Positions 47,875 to 56,610 of a DNA stretch of 64,000 nt are shown here, one piece after another. Made by a program: the position numbers and the translations under genes. Below the pieces are notes generated by a model. It was not told the origin of the DNA, did no database searches, and saw only the letters and a program-made list of their open reading frames with translations. The stretch is from Clostridium acetobutylicum ATCC 824 (lineage in GTDB: Bacteria; Bacillota; Clostridia; Clostridiales; Clostridiaceae), in the NCBI RefSeq assembly GCF_000008765.1, contig NC_001988.2, forward strand, positions 62,001 to 126,000. The letters run 5' to 3'. Each line of letters starts with the position of its first letter. The first letter of the stretch is position 1.

Positions 47875-47884
47875 GAATATATTC
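47875..47884. promoter_or_regulatory. Candidate ArsR operator
   Basis: GAATATATTC is a perfect 10-bp dyad 18 bases before the arsR start, with ATATGA and TCATAT flanking it. ArsR/SmtB proteins bind such AT-rich dyads; assignment rests on position. Confidence 0.35.
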
Positions 47885-47901
47885 ATATAAGGAGTGATGA
47901 A

Positions 47902-48270
47902 ATGAATTTAATACAAGTGATAAAAGCATTGTCCGATGAAACTCGCATGAGAATATTAAATTTACTTGAAAAAGGTGAAATGTGTGTTTGTGAAATGGAA
48001 GAAATACTAGACATAAGTCAATCCAATGCTTCACGCCATTTAACAAAGCTTACAAATGCTGAAATTATTAATTACAACAAGGTAAGTAAATATGTATATT
48101 ACAAAATAAATGAAGACGTTATAGAAACTTTTCCATTTATAGAGGAAATCATTAAAAAGCATGCACTTAATCTAGAACAATGTAAAAAAGATTTACGACA
48201 ATTAAAAAAATATAAAGAAAGTGGCCTTAACTGCGATGAGTTAAAGGAAACTAAATTAGGGGGAAAATAA
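47902..48270 (+). CDS. arsR: ArsR-family arsenic-responsive repressor
   Basis: This 122-residue repressor has a winged HTH (about 10-80, recognition helix in [12 protein letters not shown]) and the metalloid site CVC in [10 protein letters not shown] at about 30-40, which binds As(III)/Sb(III) and releases DNA. A further Cys pair lies near the C-terminus. Start ATG 47902 has AAGGAGTG upstream; the frame from 47863 is rejected. It is the first gene of arsR-acr3-arsC, with acr3 beginning right after its stop. Confidence 0.93.
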   Translation: MNLIQVIKALSDETRMRILNLLEKGEMCVCEMEEILDISQSNASRHLTKLTNAEIINYNKVSKYVYYKINEDVIETFPFIEEIIKKHALNLEQCKKDLRQLKKYKESGLNCDELKETKLGGK

Positions 48271-48271
48271 A

Positions 48272-49321
48272 TTGAATAAAACATCAAAATTATTTTGGCT
48301 TGATCGTTATTTAACTATATGGATTTTCACTGCAATGGCAATCGGTATACTTTTAGGATGGACTTTTCCAGGGCTTTCTACTACATTGTCAAGTTTATCA
48401 GTAGGAACCACCTCTATTCCCATGGCTATTGGACTTATAGTTATGCTTTATCCACCACTTGCAAAAGTTAACTATAAAGAGCTCTATAAAGTTTTTAAAA
48501 ATCCCAAAGTTTTAGGTTTATCACTTTTACAAAATTGGATTGTGGGACCAATTTTAATGTTTATAATAGCAATCATATTTTTAAAATCATATCCAGCATT
48601 TATGACTGGGCTTATATTAATTGGTCTTGCAAGGTGCATTGCCATGGTTATTGTATGGAATGGTTTGGCCGATGGAGATACAGAGTATGCAGCAGCTCTT
48701 GTGGCCTTCAACTCAATTTTTCAGGTTATTTTTTATTCAGTATACTGCTATATATTTATAACAGTTTTACCAACAGTATTTGGGTTGAATGGTTATAAAG
48801 TTGATATTTCAATGGTAAAAGTAGCTGGTTCTGTAGCCATTTATCTTGGTATACCATTTGCAGCTGGACTTCTTACAAGGCTAATATTAGAACCTAAAAT
48901 GGGAACTGAATGGTATACAAAAAAGTTTGTACCTAAGGTGAGTCCGCTAGCATTAATTGCTCTACTTTTTACTATAGTAATCATGTTTACTTATAAGGGA
49001 AAATATATAGTTGAACTTCCGATGGATGTTATAAGAATTGCAGTTCCTCTTTTAGTATATTTTATAATAATGTTTTCGGTATCATTTTTTATAAGTTATA
49101 AATCAGGAATAGATTATAAAAAAACAACAACTCTATCATTTACAGCCGCAAGCAATAACTTTGAACTTGCCATAGCCGTTGCAGTTGCAGTTTTCGGAAT
49201 ACAGTCAAAAGAAGCCTTTACGGCAGTTATAGGTCCTCTAGTAGAAGTACCTGTTATGATAGCACTCGTAAATGTAGCTCTATACTGGAGAAAAAAATAT
49301 TTTAGTAACGGAGGAAAATAA
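48272..49321 (+). CDS. acr3: Arsenite efflux permease Acr3
   Basis: This 349-residue integral membrane protein exports arsenite. It has ten helices and the Acr3 marks: [19 protein letters not shown] (about 113-131) with the conserved Cys, and the [21 protein letters not shown] segment (about 290-310, cited by SNNFELAIA). TTG at 48272 is the start, after a GGGGG box; it begins one base after the arsR stop. It is the bile/arsenite/riboflavin superfamily type, not ArsB. Confidence 0.95.
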   Translation: MNKTSKLFWLDRYLTIWIFTAMAIGILLGWTFPGLSTTLSSLSVGTTSIPMAIGLIVMLYPPLAKVNYKELYKVFKNPKVLGLSLLQNWIVGPILMFIIAIIFLKSYPAFMTGLILIGLARCIAMVIVWNGLADGDTEYAAALVAFNSIFQVIFYSVYCYIFITVLPTVFGLNGYKVDISMVKVAGSVAIYLGIPFAAGLLTRLILEPKMGTEWYTKKFVPKVSPLALIALLFTIVIMFTYKGKYIVELPMDVIRIAVPLLVYFIIMFSVSFFISYKSGIDYKKTTTLSFTAASNNFELAIAVAVAVFGIQSKEAFTAVIGPLVEVPVMIALVNVALYWRKKYFSNGGK

Positions 49322-49323
49322 CT

Positions 49324-49734
49324 ATGAAACCAAAAGTAGCATTTATATGCGTACACAATTCCTGTAGATCTCAAATGGCTGAAGCTCTTGGAAAGCTATT
49401 TGCAGCTGACACCTTTGAAGCGTACTCCGCCGGCACAGAATTAAAAGATAACATAAATCAAGATGCAGTAAGAATTATAAGGGATTTATACGACATTGAT
49501 ATGAATGAAAAACATAAATCAAAGCTTTTAAAAGATCTTCCAAAGGTCGACATAGTGATAAAAATGGGCTGCAATGTAGTATGTCCTTTTGTGCTCTCAA
49601 AACACACAGAAGATTGGGGCTTAGACGATCCTTCAGGAAAAAGTGATGAAGAATTTATAAGAACGGCAAAAACCATTGAAGAAAAAGTTAAGGATTTAGC
49701 TAAAAGAATTATAAATAAAGAAATTGAATTATAA
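49324..49734 (+). CDS. arsC: Arsenate reductase, low-molecular-weight phosphatase type
   Basis: This 136-residue cytoplasmic enzyme reduces arsenate to arsenite for export by Acr3. The P-loop is CVHNSCR (Cys9 to Arg15, CX5R). The second redox pair is Cys83 and Cys87 in MGCNVVCP; many thioredoxin-coupled ArsC have wider spacing, so this belongs to the GCxxxCP variant. DDPSG holds the general acid Asp. GGAGG precedes the ATG, two bases after acr3 ends. Last gene of the operon. Confidence 0.92.
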   Translation: MKPKVAFICVHNSCRSQMAEALGKLFAADTFEAYSAGTELKDNINQDAVRIIRDLYDIDMNEKHKSKLLKDLPKVDIVIKMGCNVVCPFVLSKHTEDWGLDDPSGKSDEEFIRTAKTIEEKVKDLAKRIINKEIEL

Positions 49735-49740
49735 ATAAAA

Positions 49741-49784
49741 AGTACAATAGGGTACACATGAAGAAATGTGTACCCTATTGTACT
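49741..49784. terminator. Bidirectional terminator between arsC and dxs
   Basis: A perfect 19-bp stem (49741-49759 with 49766-49784) and 6-nt loop, A-run left and T-rich right. It abuts the dxs stop codon directly and terminates both converging transcripts. Confidence 0.92.
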
Positions 49785-51544
49785 TATTTTATAATATTCA
49801 TAATATCTTCTACTATCTGAACATCTGTAAGTCTATTCTTTTTCATAAGCTCATCAGGAACATAACGATCTAATAGTTCCTTTTTAATACCATAATTTAA
49901 TACCTTCATATCAGAAGCACCGTAATATCTTGCAATCTTTTCACCAAAACCACCATCTAAGATACCGTCTTCAAGGGTAATTACAAGTTTATGTTCTTTT
50001 TTAAGTCCTTCAAGTAGCTCTTCATCAATTCCTGTAATATACTTTGGATTAATTAAAGTAGCGTTAATACCATTTTCCTGTGAAAGCTTTTCTGTAACTG
50101 ACTGACCAAGCTGATAAAAATCTCCAAGTGCAATAACTGCAACATCCTTTCCAGCTTTTGTAACCTCATATTTATTTAGTTTAGAATAATCTGTGTTATC
50201 TACTACTCCGCTTTCTATTACTCCCATTGCAGGAACGCGAATTGCTACTGGGTGATCTTTCTGTATCATTGCCCACTTAAGCATTGCAAAATATTCTTCC
50301 TTACAGGTTGGAGCTAAGTATACCATGTTTGGAATGTTACTCATCATGCCAATATCGTATAACCCAAGATGTGTAACATCGTTCATTCCATAAACAGATG
50401 CTGCAAATACTAGCAATACTGCTGGATTATTATTAATGCACAAATCCTGTGAAAGCTGGTCATAGGTTCTCTGAAGAAATGTACTATACACTCCATAAAC
50501 CGGATTTCCACCATTTGCTGCAATTCCTGAAGCTAAAGCAACTGCATGTTCTTCCGCAATGCCAACATCAACAAACTGTCTGCCTGCTTCGTTCCTTCTT
50601 TCTTTCCAAAATCCAAACACTGCAGGAGTTCCTGAGGTAATCGCTACTACTTTGGGATCACGCTTCATATAATCTAATAAATATTCTCCTGTTAGATTTC
50701 CATAATTCTCTGCACTTCCCATAGAAACCTTTGACGCTCCTGTCTCTAGTACAAAAGGCATTCCCCAGTGCCACTGCTCTTTGTTCTTTTCAGCAAATTT
50801 AAAGCCTTTTCCTTTAACCGTATGAATATGAACAACTACTGGCTGCTTTGTATCTTTAACCTTATTAAATACTCCTATTAGCTGTTCAAGATCATGTCCA
50901 TCTTTTACATAATGATAATCTAAGCCCATTGCTTTAAAGAAATTGCATTCACTCTTTCCTTCTGTATCACGAAGTTCTTTAAGATTCTTATATAACCCGC
51001 CATGATTTTCTGCAATTGACATATCATTATCATTTACTATAATTATCATATTTGTTCCTGTTTCTGCAGCGTTATTTAGTCCCTCATAGGCTTCCCCACC
51101 ACTTAGTGAACCATCTCCAATTATAGCAATTACATTGTCCGTTTCATCTTTTACGTCCCTTGCCTTAGCAAGACCACAAGCAAGACTTATTGATGTTGAA
51201 GTGTGCCCTATGTTAAAGAAGTCATGCTCGCTTTCTTCTGGATTGGAGTAACCAGATACTTCATCGTATTTTTCTGAATTAATAAAAGCCTCTTTTCTTC
51301 CAGTAAGCATTTTATGAATATAACTCTGATGAGAAACATCATAAACAATTTTATCCTTTGGTGAATTAAATACATAATGCAGTGCAATAGTCAGCTCCAC
51401 AATCCCAAGATTAGGGCCAATATGTCCTCCATGCTCACTTAACTTCTTAAGCAGCACCTCACGAATTTCTGTACTTAAATCTTTCATTTCATCTATTGAT
51501 AATTTTTTTACATCCTCTGGGGAATTAATTTTTTCTAAATACAT
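49784..51544 (-). CDS. dxs: 1-Deoxy-D-xylulose-5-phosphate synthase
   Basis: This 586-residue thiamine-diphosphate enzyme condenses pyruvate with glyceraldehyde 3-phosphate, the first step of the MEP isoprenoid pathway. The TPP motif GDGSLSGGEAYEGLNN is at about 142-157 with the NDN further on; the transketolase-like pyrimidine domain follows from about 285 (GIAEEHAVALASGIAANG) and the C-terminal domain from about 460. It is somewhat shorter than the usual 620 residues. AGGAGG precedes the ATG. It has its own MerR-type promoter with divergent merR. From memory C. acetobutylicum has a chromosomal dxs and this plasmid copy. It may make 1-deoxyxylulose phosphate for thiamine or pyridoxal rather than isoprenoids. 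Confidence 0.92.
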   Translation of the reverse strand: MYLEKINSPEDVKKLSIDEMKDLSTEIREVLLKKLSEHGGHIGPNLGIVELTIALHYVFNSPKDKIVYDVSHQSYIHKMLTGRKEAFINSEKYDEVSGYSNPEESEHDFFNIGHTSTSISLACGLAKARDVKDETDNVIAIIGDGSLSGGEAYEGLNNAAETGTNMIIIVNDNDMSIAENHGGLYKNLKELRDTEGKSECNFFKAMGLDYHYVKDGHDLEQLIGVFNKVKDTKQPVVVHIHTVKGKGFKFAEKNKEQWHWGMPFVLETGASKVSMGSAENYGNLTGEYLLDYMKRDPKVVAITSGTPAVFGFWKERRNEAGRQFVDVGIAEEHAVALASGIAANGGNPVYGVYSTFLQRTYDQLSQDLCINNNPAVLLVFAASVYGMNDVTHLGLYDIGMMSNIPNMVYLAPTCKEEYFAMLKWAMIQKDHPVAIRVPAMGVIESGVVDNTDYSKLNKYEVTKAGKDVAVIALGDFYQLGQSVTEKLSQENGINATLINPKYITGIDEELLEGLKKEHKLVITLEDGILDGGFGEKIARYYGASDMKVLNYGIKKELLDRYVPDELMKKNRLTDVQIVEDIMNIIK

Positions 51545-51608
51545 ATTTCATCCTCCTACCTTGCTTTTATATATCAAGTTGACTCACACTCTCTTGCGTG
51601 ATATTATC

Positions 51609-51639
51609 ATCATAAACTTGAGAGTGTACTCTAAGTCAA
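51609..51639 (-). promoter_or_regulatory. MerR-type promoter of dxs with 19-bp spacer
   Basis: On the minus strand TTGACT (51634-51639) and TATGAT (51609-51614) are separated by 19 bp, the over-long spacing typical of MerR-controlled promoters. The spacer carries the dyad CTTAGAGTACACTCTCAAG (51617-51635), close to operators of the AdhR/NmlR group. The divergent merR gene starts 34 bases away. Confidence 0.75.
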
Positions 51640-51672
51640 GAGAATTTTAAAATTTTTTTAGGGGGAATAAAA

Positions 51673-52131
51673 ATGTACTATACAATTAGCGAAGTATCCA
51701 AAAAGATTAACGTATCTCCTCACACCCTTCGTTTTTATGCTAAAGAAGGTTTAATGCCATTTGTTGAACGCAGTAAAAGCGGTATTCGCATGTTTAAAGA
51801 TGAGGATTTTGAATCTCTTTTTATGATTGAATGTTTAAAGAAATCTGGAATGTCAATCAAAGATATAAAGGAATTTATGAACTGGTGTATGCAGGGCGAT
51901 GAAACAATTGATCAGAGGTTAAATATGTTTAGACAGCAGCAAGAAAGAGTTATAAAACAGATTGCTGAACTTAAGGAAACCCTTGATTTAATCAAATATA
52001 AATGTTGGTATTATGAAACTGCACAGGCTGCTGGGACATGCGATATACATACTTCCTTAAAGCTAGAAGATATTCCAGAAACCATTCGAAATTTAAAAGA
52101 AAATATGGGAAAGATGTATTGTCATAAATAA
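51673..52131 (+). CDS. MerR-family regulator (AdhR/NmlR-like)
   Basis: This 152-residue regulator has the MerR HTH (1-70, ISEVSKKINVSPHTLRFYAK start), a coiled-coil dimerisation helix (about 80-115, RQQQERVIKQIAELKETLDLI region) and a short C-terminal tail with Cys at about 116, 128 and 150. The family responds to aldehydes, electrophiles or disulfide stress. GGGGG lies before the ATG. It is divergent from dxs and probably activates it through the 19-bp-spaced promoter; this link is inference from the site. Confidence 0.85.
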   Translation: MYYTISEVSKKINVSPHTLRFYAKEGLMPFVERSKSGIRMFKDEDFESLFMIECLKKSGMSIKDIKEFMNWCMQGDETIDQRLNMFRQQQERVIKQIAELKETLDLIKYKCWYYETAQAAGTCDIHTSLKLEDIPETIRNLKENMGKMYCHK

Positions 52132-52171
52132 TAAAGCTATAAGAACTTATATCTTCAAAAGAAATAGCTTG

Positions 52172-52216
52172 TTGACAAATATATTATATACTACTATACT
52201 TTATAGTAGTATATAA
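52172..52216 (+). promoter_or_regulatory. Promoter and operator of the padR gene
   Basis: TTGACA at 52172-52177 and TATACT at 52195-52200 have a 17-bp spacer. A dyad with 15-base arms (52184-52198 and 52202-52216, half-site TTATATACTACTATA) covers the -10. The core ACTACTATA-N3-TATAGTAGT recurs at 52855-52875. Confidence 0.8.
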
Positions 52217-52231
52217 ATGGTGGTGATTAAA

Positions 52232-52759
52232 TTGTCCTCAATAAATTTGATAATACTTGGCTACTTACAGCATAAAGAAAAAAGTGCATATGAAATGGTT
52301 AAAGATTTTGATAAATGGAATCTTACGAAGTGGTTAAAAATTAGTAATCCCTCAATTTATAAAAACATAATTAAATTATGTGATAATGGGTATTTAAATT
52401 CAAGGATTGTTAAAGAAGGCGAAATGCCAGAAAAAACATTATACTCAATGAACGAAAAGGGAAACGCATATTTTAATGAATTAATGGAGGAAAGTTCAAA
52501 AAACATAGGCAATGTTTACTTAGAATTTAATGCATTTTTAGTGAACATAGAGAATTTACCAAAGGAAAAGAGAAGAGAATATCTTGAAAACTTCAAAAAT
52601 AAGGCAGAAGAACGTAGTGCCTTCGTGGAGTCAGTTTATAATTACGAAAAGCAGCACACTGAAAAACCTGGCTCTGAATTCCTTATAATGGATCTATATA
52701 ATGAATTCTATCACATTTTACAAAAATGGTCTGAAAAAGTTTTTGACCATTATAATTAG
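52232..52759 (+). CDS. PadR-family repressor
   Basis: This 175-residue regulator has an N-terminal winged HTH (about 1-75, with NLIILGYLQHKEKSAYEM and NPSIYKNIIKLCDNGYL) and a C-terminal helical domain (about 85-175), as in PadR subfamily Vir. Start TTG 52232 follows GGTGGTGA; ATG 52217 in the same frame overlaps that box. It lies 160 bp before a divergently controlled but same-strand MFS exporter; both have the same dyad upstream, so it probably represses both itself and the exporter until a drug binds. Confidence 0.87.
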   Translation: MSSINLIILGYLQHKEKSAYEMVKDFDKWNLTKWLKISNPSIYKNIIKLCDNGYLNSRIVKEGEMPEKTLYSMNEKGNAYFNELMEESSKNIGNVYLEFNAFLVNIENLPKEKRREYLENFKNKAEERSAFVESVYNYEKQHTEKPGSEFLIMDLYNEFYHILQKWSEKVFDHYN

Positions 52760-52854
52760 TAATCTCATGTCTCTAACAATTACTTATAGATATGCCGTTT
52801 AATTATCCAAATTCACAGTGGTATATCTTTATTGAGAGACATTTTTTTCGCCCA

Positions 52855-52875
52855 ACTACTATACATTATAGTAGT
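52855..52875. promoter_or_regulatory. Second PadR operator, before the MFS exporter
   Basis: ACTACTATA-CAT-TATAGTAGT has the same arms as the dyad before padR, differing only in the 3-base centre. It lies 45 bases before the exporter start. Confidence 0.8.
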
Positions 52876-52919
52876 CTATTATATACTAATATATTTTATA
52901 TCTTTAGGAGGTTTATTTT

Positions 52920-54557
52920 ATGAATAAAAAATATCAGATCATTTCTTTTATAGCCATTGTTTTAGGTTTTTTTATGACATTACTAGATACAACTATAGTA
53001 AATATTACTTTACCTAAGATGACTGAATACTTTAATACTAATATGAATCATATTTCCTGGGTAGTAAACGCCTATAATCTAGCTTTTGCAGTTATTATAC
53101 TGACGGCTTCAAGATTAGCAGATCAATTTGGCAGAAAAAAAATATTCATAGGGGGCGTTTTTTTATTCACCATAGCTTCATTATTGGCGGGTATTTCAAA
53201 TTCTCTTGAAGTACTTATATTTCTTCGAGCACTTCAAGGACTATCTGCAGCCTTTGTTGTTCCTGTTACAATGCCTCTTTCTGCTGAAATATTCCCACCA
53301 GAAAAGAGAGGAACTATTATGTCACTTTGGGGAGCTTTCGCCGGTCTTGCTGCTGCTAGTGGACCAACACTTGGTGGTATATTAACACAATTTTTTAATT
53401 GGAGATATATCTTCTTTATTAATGTACCTATAGGATGCCTTTGCATATTTTTAACTATTAAATTCATAAAAGAATCTTATGATCAGGCTGCAAGCAAAAG
53501 TATAGACTTTGGAGGAAACATAACAATCTCAGCTGCTATGTTTTTCTTAACCTTTGCACTAATAAAGGTTAATGAAAAAGGCTGGACTTCAAGCTTTACA
53601 CTCTCTTTATTTGCTGCTTCAGCTATAACTCTTATAATATTTATAATTATCGAGCTAAAAGTTAATGAGCCTATGCTTTCTCTTAGTCTATTTAAATCTT
53701 TACAATTTACAAACGGATCTATTTCTCTATTTTTACTTGGGCTTGGTATGATGTGTGGCTCCTATTTTTTGTCCTTTTTTCTAACGCAGATTAAAGGATT
53801 AAATGAACTGTCAGCAGGCCTTATCATTTCAACTATGTCCCTAAGTTCAATGTTTTTTTCAATAGTAGCTGCTATCTTAACAAAAAAGGTTGGAAAGCGA
53901 TTTATTAGCGCATTTGGCATTTTTCTTTTATGCTTCTCTTGCTACTTAAATAGCTCTCTTACTCAAAACTCTTCAAATATAGATGTCATTTTAAGATTAA
54001 TTATTACTGGTGCTGGTACAGGCTTAAGTATGGCTACACTATTAAGTTCTACAATTGCTAATGTCCCTATAAATAAAATAGGAATAGCTTCTGGAATAGA
54101 TAACATGACACGAACACTTGGAACTGTGCTTGGAGTTGCACTATTTTTGACTATATTTACATCAAATATGGCTATTCAGATAACTGATGCAAAAAAAGCT
54201 GTTATCCAAACAATACATAGTGACACTGTTTTTGATGATAAAACCAAGCTTAAGATGATTTCTTCGATAAAAGTATCTAGTGAACAAACCGTTAGTCTTT
54301 TAAAAATATTAAACACAATTGACAAAAAAGAAACCTCTGTATTAGCATCTTCTCCTTCCATGTATAAAGATAAAATCAAGGCAGGTTTTGAAACTCAAAA
54401 GAAAGAAATAAAAAAAGTAGTTCCTACTATACAGCATGTTTTTTTATCGTATACTGTTAAAGCTTTTAGTTTTACATTTGAAGCTGGAGCTATAATTCTT
54501 TTCCCAGGTGTACTTTTTGCATTGTTCAGTGATAAAAGAAGAGAAAAAAGTAATTAA
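52920..54557 (+). CDS. MFS drug exporter, EmrB/QacA (DHA2) family
   Basis: This 545-residue exporter has 14 membrane helices. Motif C (MPLSAEIFPPEKRGT loop, preceded by the RALQGLSAAFVVP helix) and the N-terminal LDTTIVNITLP (about 21-31), which carries the DHA2 Asp, are visible, with GRLADQFGRKKIF-like motif A (SRLADQFGRKK). Loop 13-14 is long and charged (about 430-500). AGGAGG precedes the ATG. It is under the same operator as padR. Substrates cannot be predicted; the family exports cationic dyes, antibiotics or bile. Confidence 0.92.
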   Translation: MNKKYQIISFIAIVLGFFMTLLDTTIVNITLPKMTEYFNTNMNHISWVVNAYNLAFAVIILTASRLADQFGRKKIFIGGVFLFTIASLLAGISNSLEVLIFLRALQGLSAAFVVPVTMPLSAEIFPPEKRGTIMSLWGAFAGLAAASGPTLGGILTQFFNWRYIFFINVPIGCLCIFLTIKFIKESYDQAASKSIDFGGNITISAAMFFLTFALIKVNEKGWTSSFTLSLFAASAITLIIFIIIELKVNEPMLSLSLFKSLQFTNGSISLFLLGLGMMCGSYFLSFFLTQIKGLNELSAGLIISTMSLSSMFFSIVAAILTKKVGKRFISAFGIFLLCFSCYLNSSLTQNSSNIDVILRLIITGAGTGLSMATLLSSTIANVPINKIGIASGIDNMTRTLGTVLGVALFLTIFTSNMAIQITDAKKAVIQTIHSDTVFDDKTKLKMISSIKVSSEQTVSLLKILNTIDKKETSVLASSPSMYKDKIKAGFETQKKEIKKVVPTIQHVFLSYTVKAFSFTFEAGAIILFPGVLFALFSDKRREKSN

Positions 54558-54567
54558 TATTATGAAA

Positions 54568-54594
54568 TCCGTGCATGATTATTTGATGCACGGA
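54568..54594 (+). terminator. Stem-loop after the MFS exporter
   Basis: TCCGTGCAT at 54568-54576 pairs perfectly with ATGCACGGA at 54586-54594, 11 bases after the stop codon. The tail is AAAATC, so it may act without a T-run or mainly as a 3'-end stabiliser. Confidence 0.55.
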
Positions 54595-54755
54595 AAATCA
54601 CAATATGTAAGCTTGTGCATGTTCTACACTATCGAAGCCGTGAGTTACTTGTAAATATATATATATAACCTTATAATAGTGTTACATTTGTTTAAGGTAT
54701 TGTGCTTTATATATTAATAAAATGTGATTACAAATAAGAAAAGGGGTGTGTTTTT

Positions 54756-55169
54756 ATGAAAATTACTTATACAGAGGAAAAAAAATTCACGCAGAAAGAA
54801 ATTCAGAATTTATTCTTATCTGTTGGCTGGGTGTCTGGCAATTATCCAAGTCGATTGTATAAAGCCTTGATAAATTCTTCTACTGTTTTAACCGCTTGGG
54901 ATGGAGATAAGCTTGTGGGTCTTGTACGAGTACTGGATGACAGTGAAATGGTAGCCTTCCTGCATTATGTTTTGGTTAACCCTAACTATCAAGGGCAGAG
55001 AATTGCTGGGACAATGATTGAGATTATTAAAGAAAAATATAAAGATTATCTGTACCTTGAAATTATGCCTGAGGAAAGTAAAAATGCAGCCTTTTATGAA
55101 AAATTCGGATTTAAAATAATGCCAGATGGTGTAGCAATGCAGCTTTGCAATTTTAATAATCAAAACTAA
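54756..55169 (+). CDS. GNAT acetyltransferase
   Basis: This 137-residue protein belongs to the GCN5-related N-acetyltransferases. The acetyl-CoA loop is VNPNYQGQRIAGTMI (about 74-88, Q/RxxG/A pattern), followed by the YEKFGF motif (about 111-116). It resembles small GNATs that act on amines or polyamines. AGGGGTG precedes the ATG. It is followed by a second, unrelated GNAT gene 70 bases on, possibly in one transcript. Confidence 0.88.
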   Translation: MKITYTEEKKFTQKEIQNLFLSVGWVSGNYPSRLYKALINSSTVLTAWDGDKLVGLVRVLDDSEMVAFLHYVLVNPNYQGQRIAGTMIEIIKEKYKDYLYLEIMPEESKNAAFYEKFGFKIMPDGVAMQLCNFNNQN

Positions 55170-55239
55170 TAAATACATAAAAGATTAGTCTTAAATTTTT
55201 TGCTCCCTTAATATATTTAAACAAAAGGAGATTAACATA

Positions 55240-55728
55240 ATGAATATTAAAATAAGAAAAGTATCCATAGAGGATTTAAATAAAGTAATAGAAGTTGAAG
55301 CAAGGTGTTTTCCAGAAGCAGAAGCTGCTAAAAAAGCATCATTAGAACAAAGAATTAAGACATTTCCTGAAAGCTTTCTTTTAGCAGAAATTGATGGAGA
55401 AGTAATTGGTTTTATAAATGGCTGTATAATTAATGAAACCACTATTTATGATGAATTATTTAATAACGCTGCACTCCATATTCCAAATGGAGATTATCAA
55501 ACTATCTTTGGACTTGATGTAATACCAGAATATCGTAACCAAGGAATTGCAGCCGAGTTAATGAATCATTTTATAGAGATATCAAGATTATCTGGCCGCA
55601 AGGGTGTTATTTTAACCTGCAAGGAAAAGCTCATTCACTACTACTCAAAGTTTGGCTTTGAAAATAAAGGTATTTCAGAATCTAAGCACGGTGGTTCTGA
55701 ATGGTATGATATGCTTTTAGAGTTTTAA
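55240..55728 (+). CDS. GNAT acetyltransferase
   Basis: This 162-residue GNAT has the acetyl-CoA loop PEYRNQGIAAELM (about 96-108) and the YYSKFGFEN motif near 137-145. The N-terminal IRKVSIEDLNKVIEVEARCFPEAEAA and the GFINGCIINET segment resemble aralkylamine N-acetyltransferase-like GNATs. AAGGAG precedes the ATG. A strong terminator follows. The substrate is unknown. Confidence 0.88.
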   Translation: MNIKIRKVSIEDLNKVIEVEARCFPEAEAAKKASLEQRIKTFPESFLLAEIDGEVIGFINGCIINETTIYDELFNNAALHIPNGDYQTIFGLDVIPEYRNQGIAAELMNHFIEISRLSGRKGVILTCKEKLIHYYSKFGFENKGISESKHGGSEWYDMLLEF

Positions 55729-55811
55729 AATATTATTCTATAATCAATCAAAGCCTTTTTTACTGAAATTTTTGAAGAATATAAAAACTTTTGATTGCCG
55801 TAATGATAACC

Positions 55812-55845
55812 AAAAGCACTCGCTGTAAATAGCAAGTGCTTTTTA
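55812..55845. terminator. Bidirectional terminator
   Basis: AAAAGCACTCGCT pairs with AGCAAGTGCTTTTT (one mismatch). It separates the GNAT gene and the convergent secreted protein gene. Confidence 0.85.
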
Positions 55846-55903
55846 GCCCATAAGAATAGTCCTATCAAACTATTATGGAAATATTATCGATAATTGCATG
55901 TGT

Positions 55904-56215
55904 TTAGCAAAAATGTCCTGAACCATAAACATAGAAGTATTTACCTTGAACAAATACATAGTACCATCCATTTCCGTAATACTGATACGATACCTCTGTC
56001 TTTTGAGCTACACTTCCAGCATATGTATCAGAATATGGCTGGTAGTATAACTCAGTATCGGCATAGATATGACCATTATGCCAGCTATCTCTTGGAGATA
56101 CTGAAAGTTTAGTTGTTTTAGTGTTATTAATTTTAGCAGCTGATGAATTTACTGCTGGTATTAAAGTTAATGCAATAGCTCCTGTCATTACCAGACTTAA
56201 TAACTTTTTACGCAT
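55904..56215 (-). CDS. Small secreted protein
   Basis: This 103-residue protein has a clear signal peptide (MRKKLLSLVMTGAIALTLIP then VNSSAA), giving a mature part of about 78 residues rich in Tyr and Ser, with a WHNGHIYADTELYYQPYSD stretch and a C-terminal Cys. I recognise no family; an SH3-like fold is possible. The first in-frame ATG at 56233 overlaps GAGGAGGG, so ATG 56215 is the start. Single gene. The role might be cell-surface or extracellular binding. Confidence 0.7.
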   Translation of the reverse strand: MRKKLLSLVMTGAIALTLIPAVNSSAAKINNTKTTKLSVSPRDSWHNGHIYADTELYYQPYSDTYAGSVAQKTEVSYQYYGNGWYYVFVQGKYFYVYGSGHFC

Positions 56216-56610
56216 GTTATCATCCCTCCTCAAATTTAGCTTGTACTATTTTAAACGCAACAAGCCTTATGTAATATTTTACATAAAATTATAGTTTTTT
56301 TCCTAATTCATCCTGCTGCCATATTATGGTAATATCCGTAATTAATTGCCATTTAAAGCGTTTAATTGTTATATGTATATTTTTGTAATTAATTACTTTA
56401 ATTTACTCGCGTTTTTGCCTTTTATAACAATAATTATTCATAAAATTGTCTTAGCCCGATTTAATAAGTCAAATAAATTTAAAAATATTATGTACTAAGT
56501 CACTAACTATATAGGCTTTTCATCATTATTATAATCCTTAATTAAGTAAAACCGTCTATTTTATTAAATACCCTTATGACTAAAACCACCCATCCCCTTA
56601 TATCCTTAAA
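56216..56610. other. Intergenic region
   Basis: About 395 bp of AT-rich DNA upstream of the small secreted protein and downstream of the B3/B4 gene. I see no gene, and no convincing stem-loop. Confidence 0.35.
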
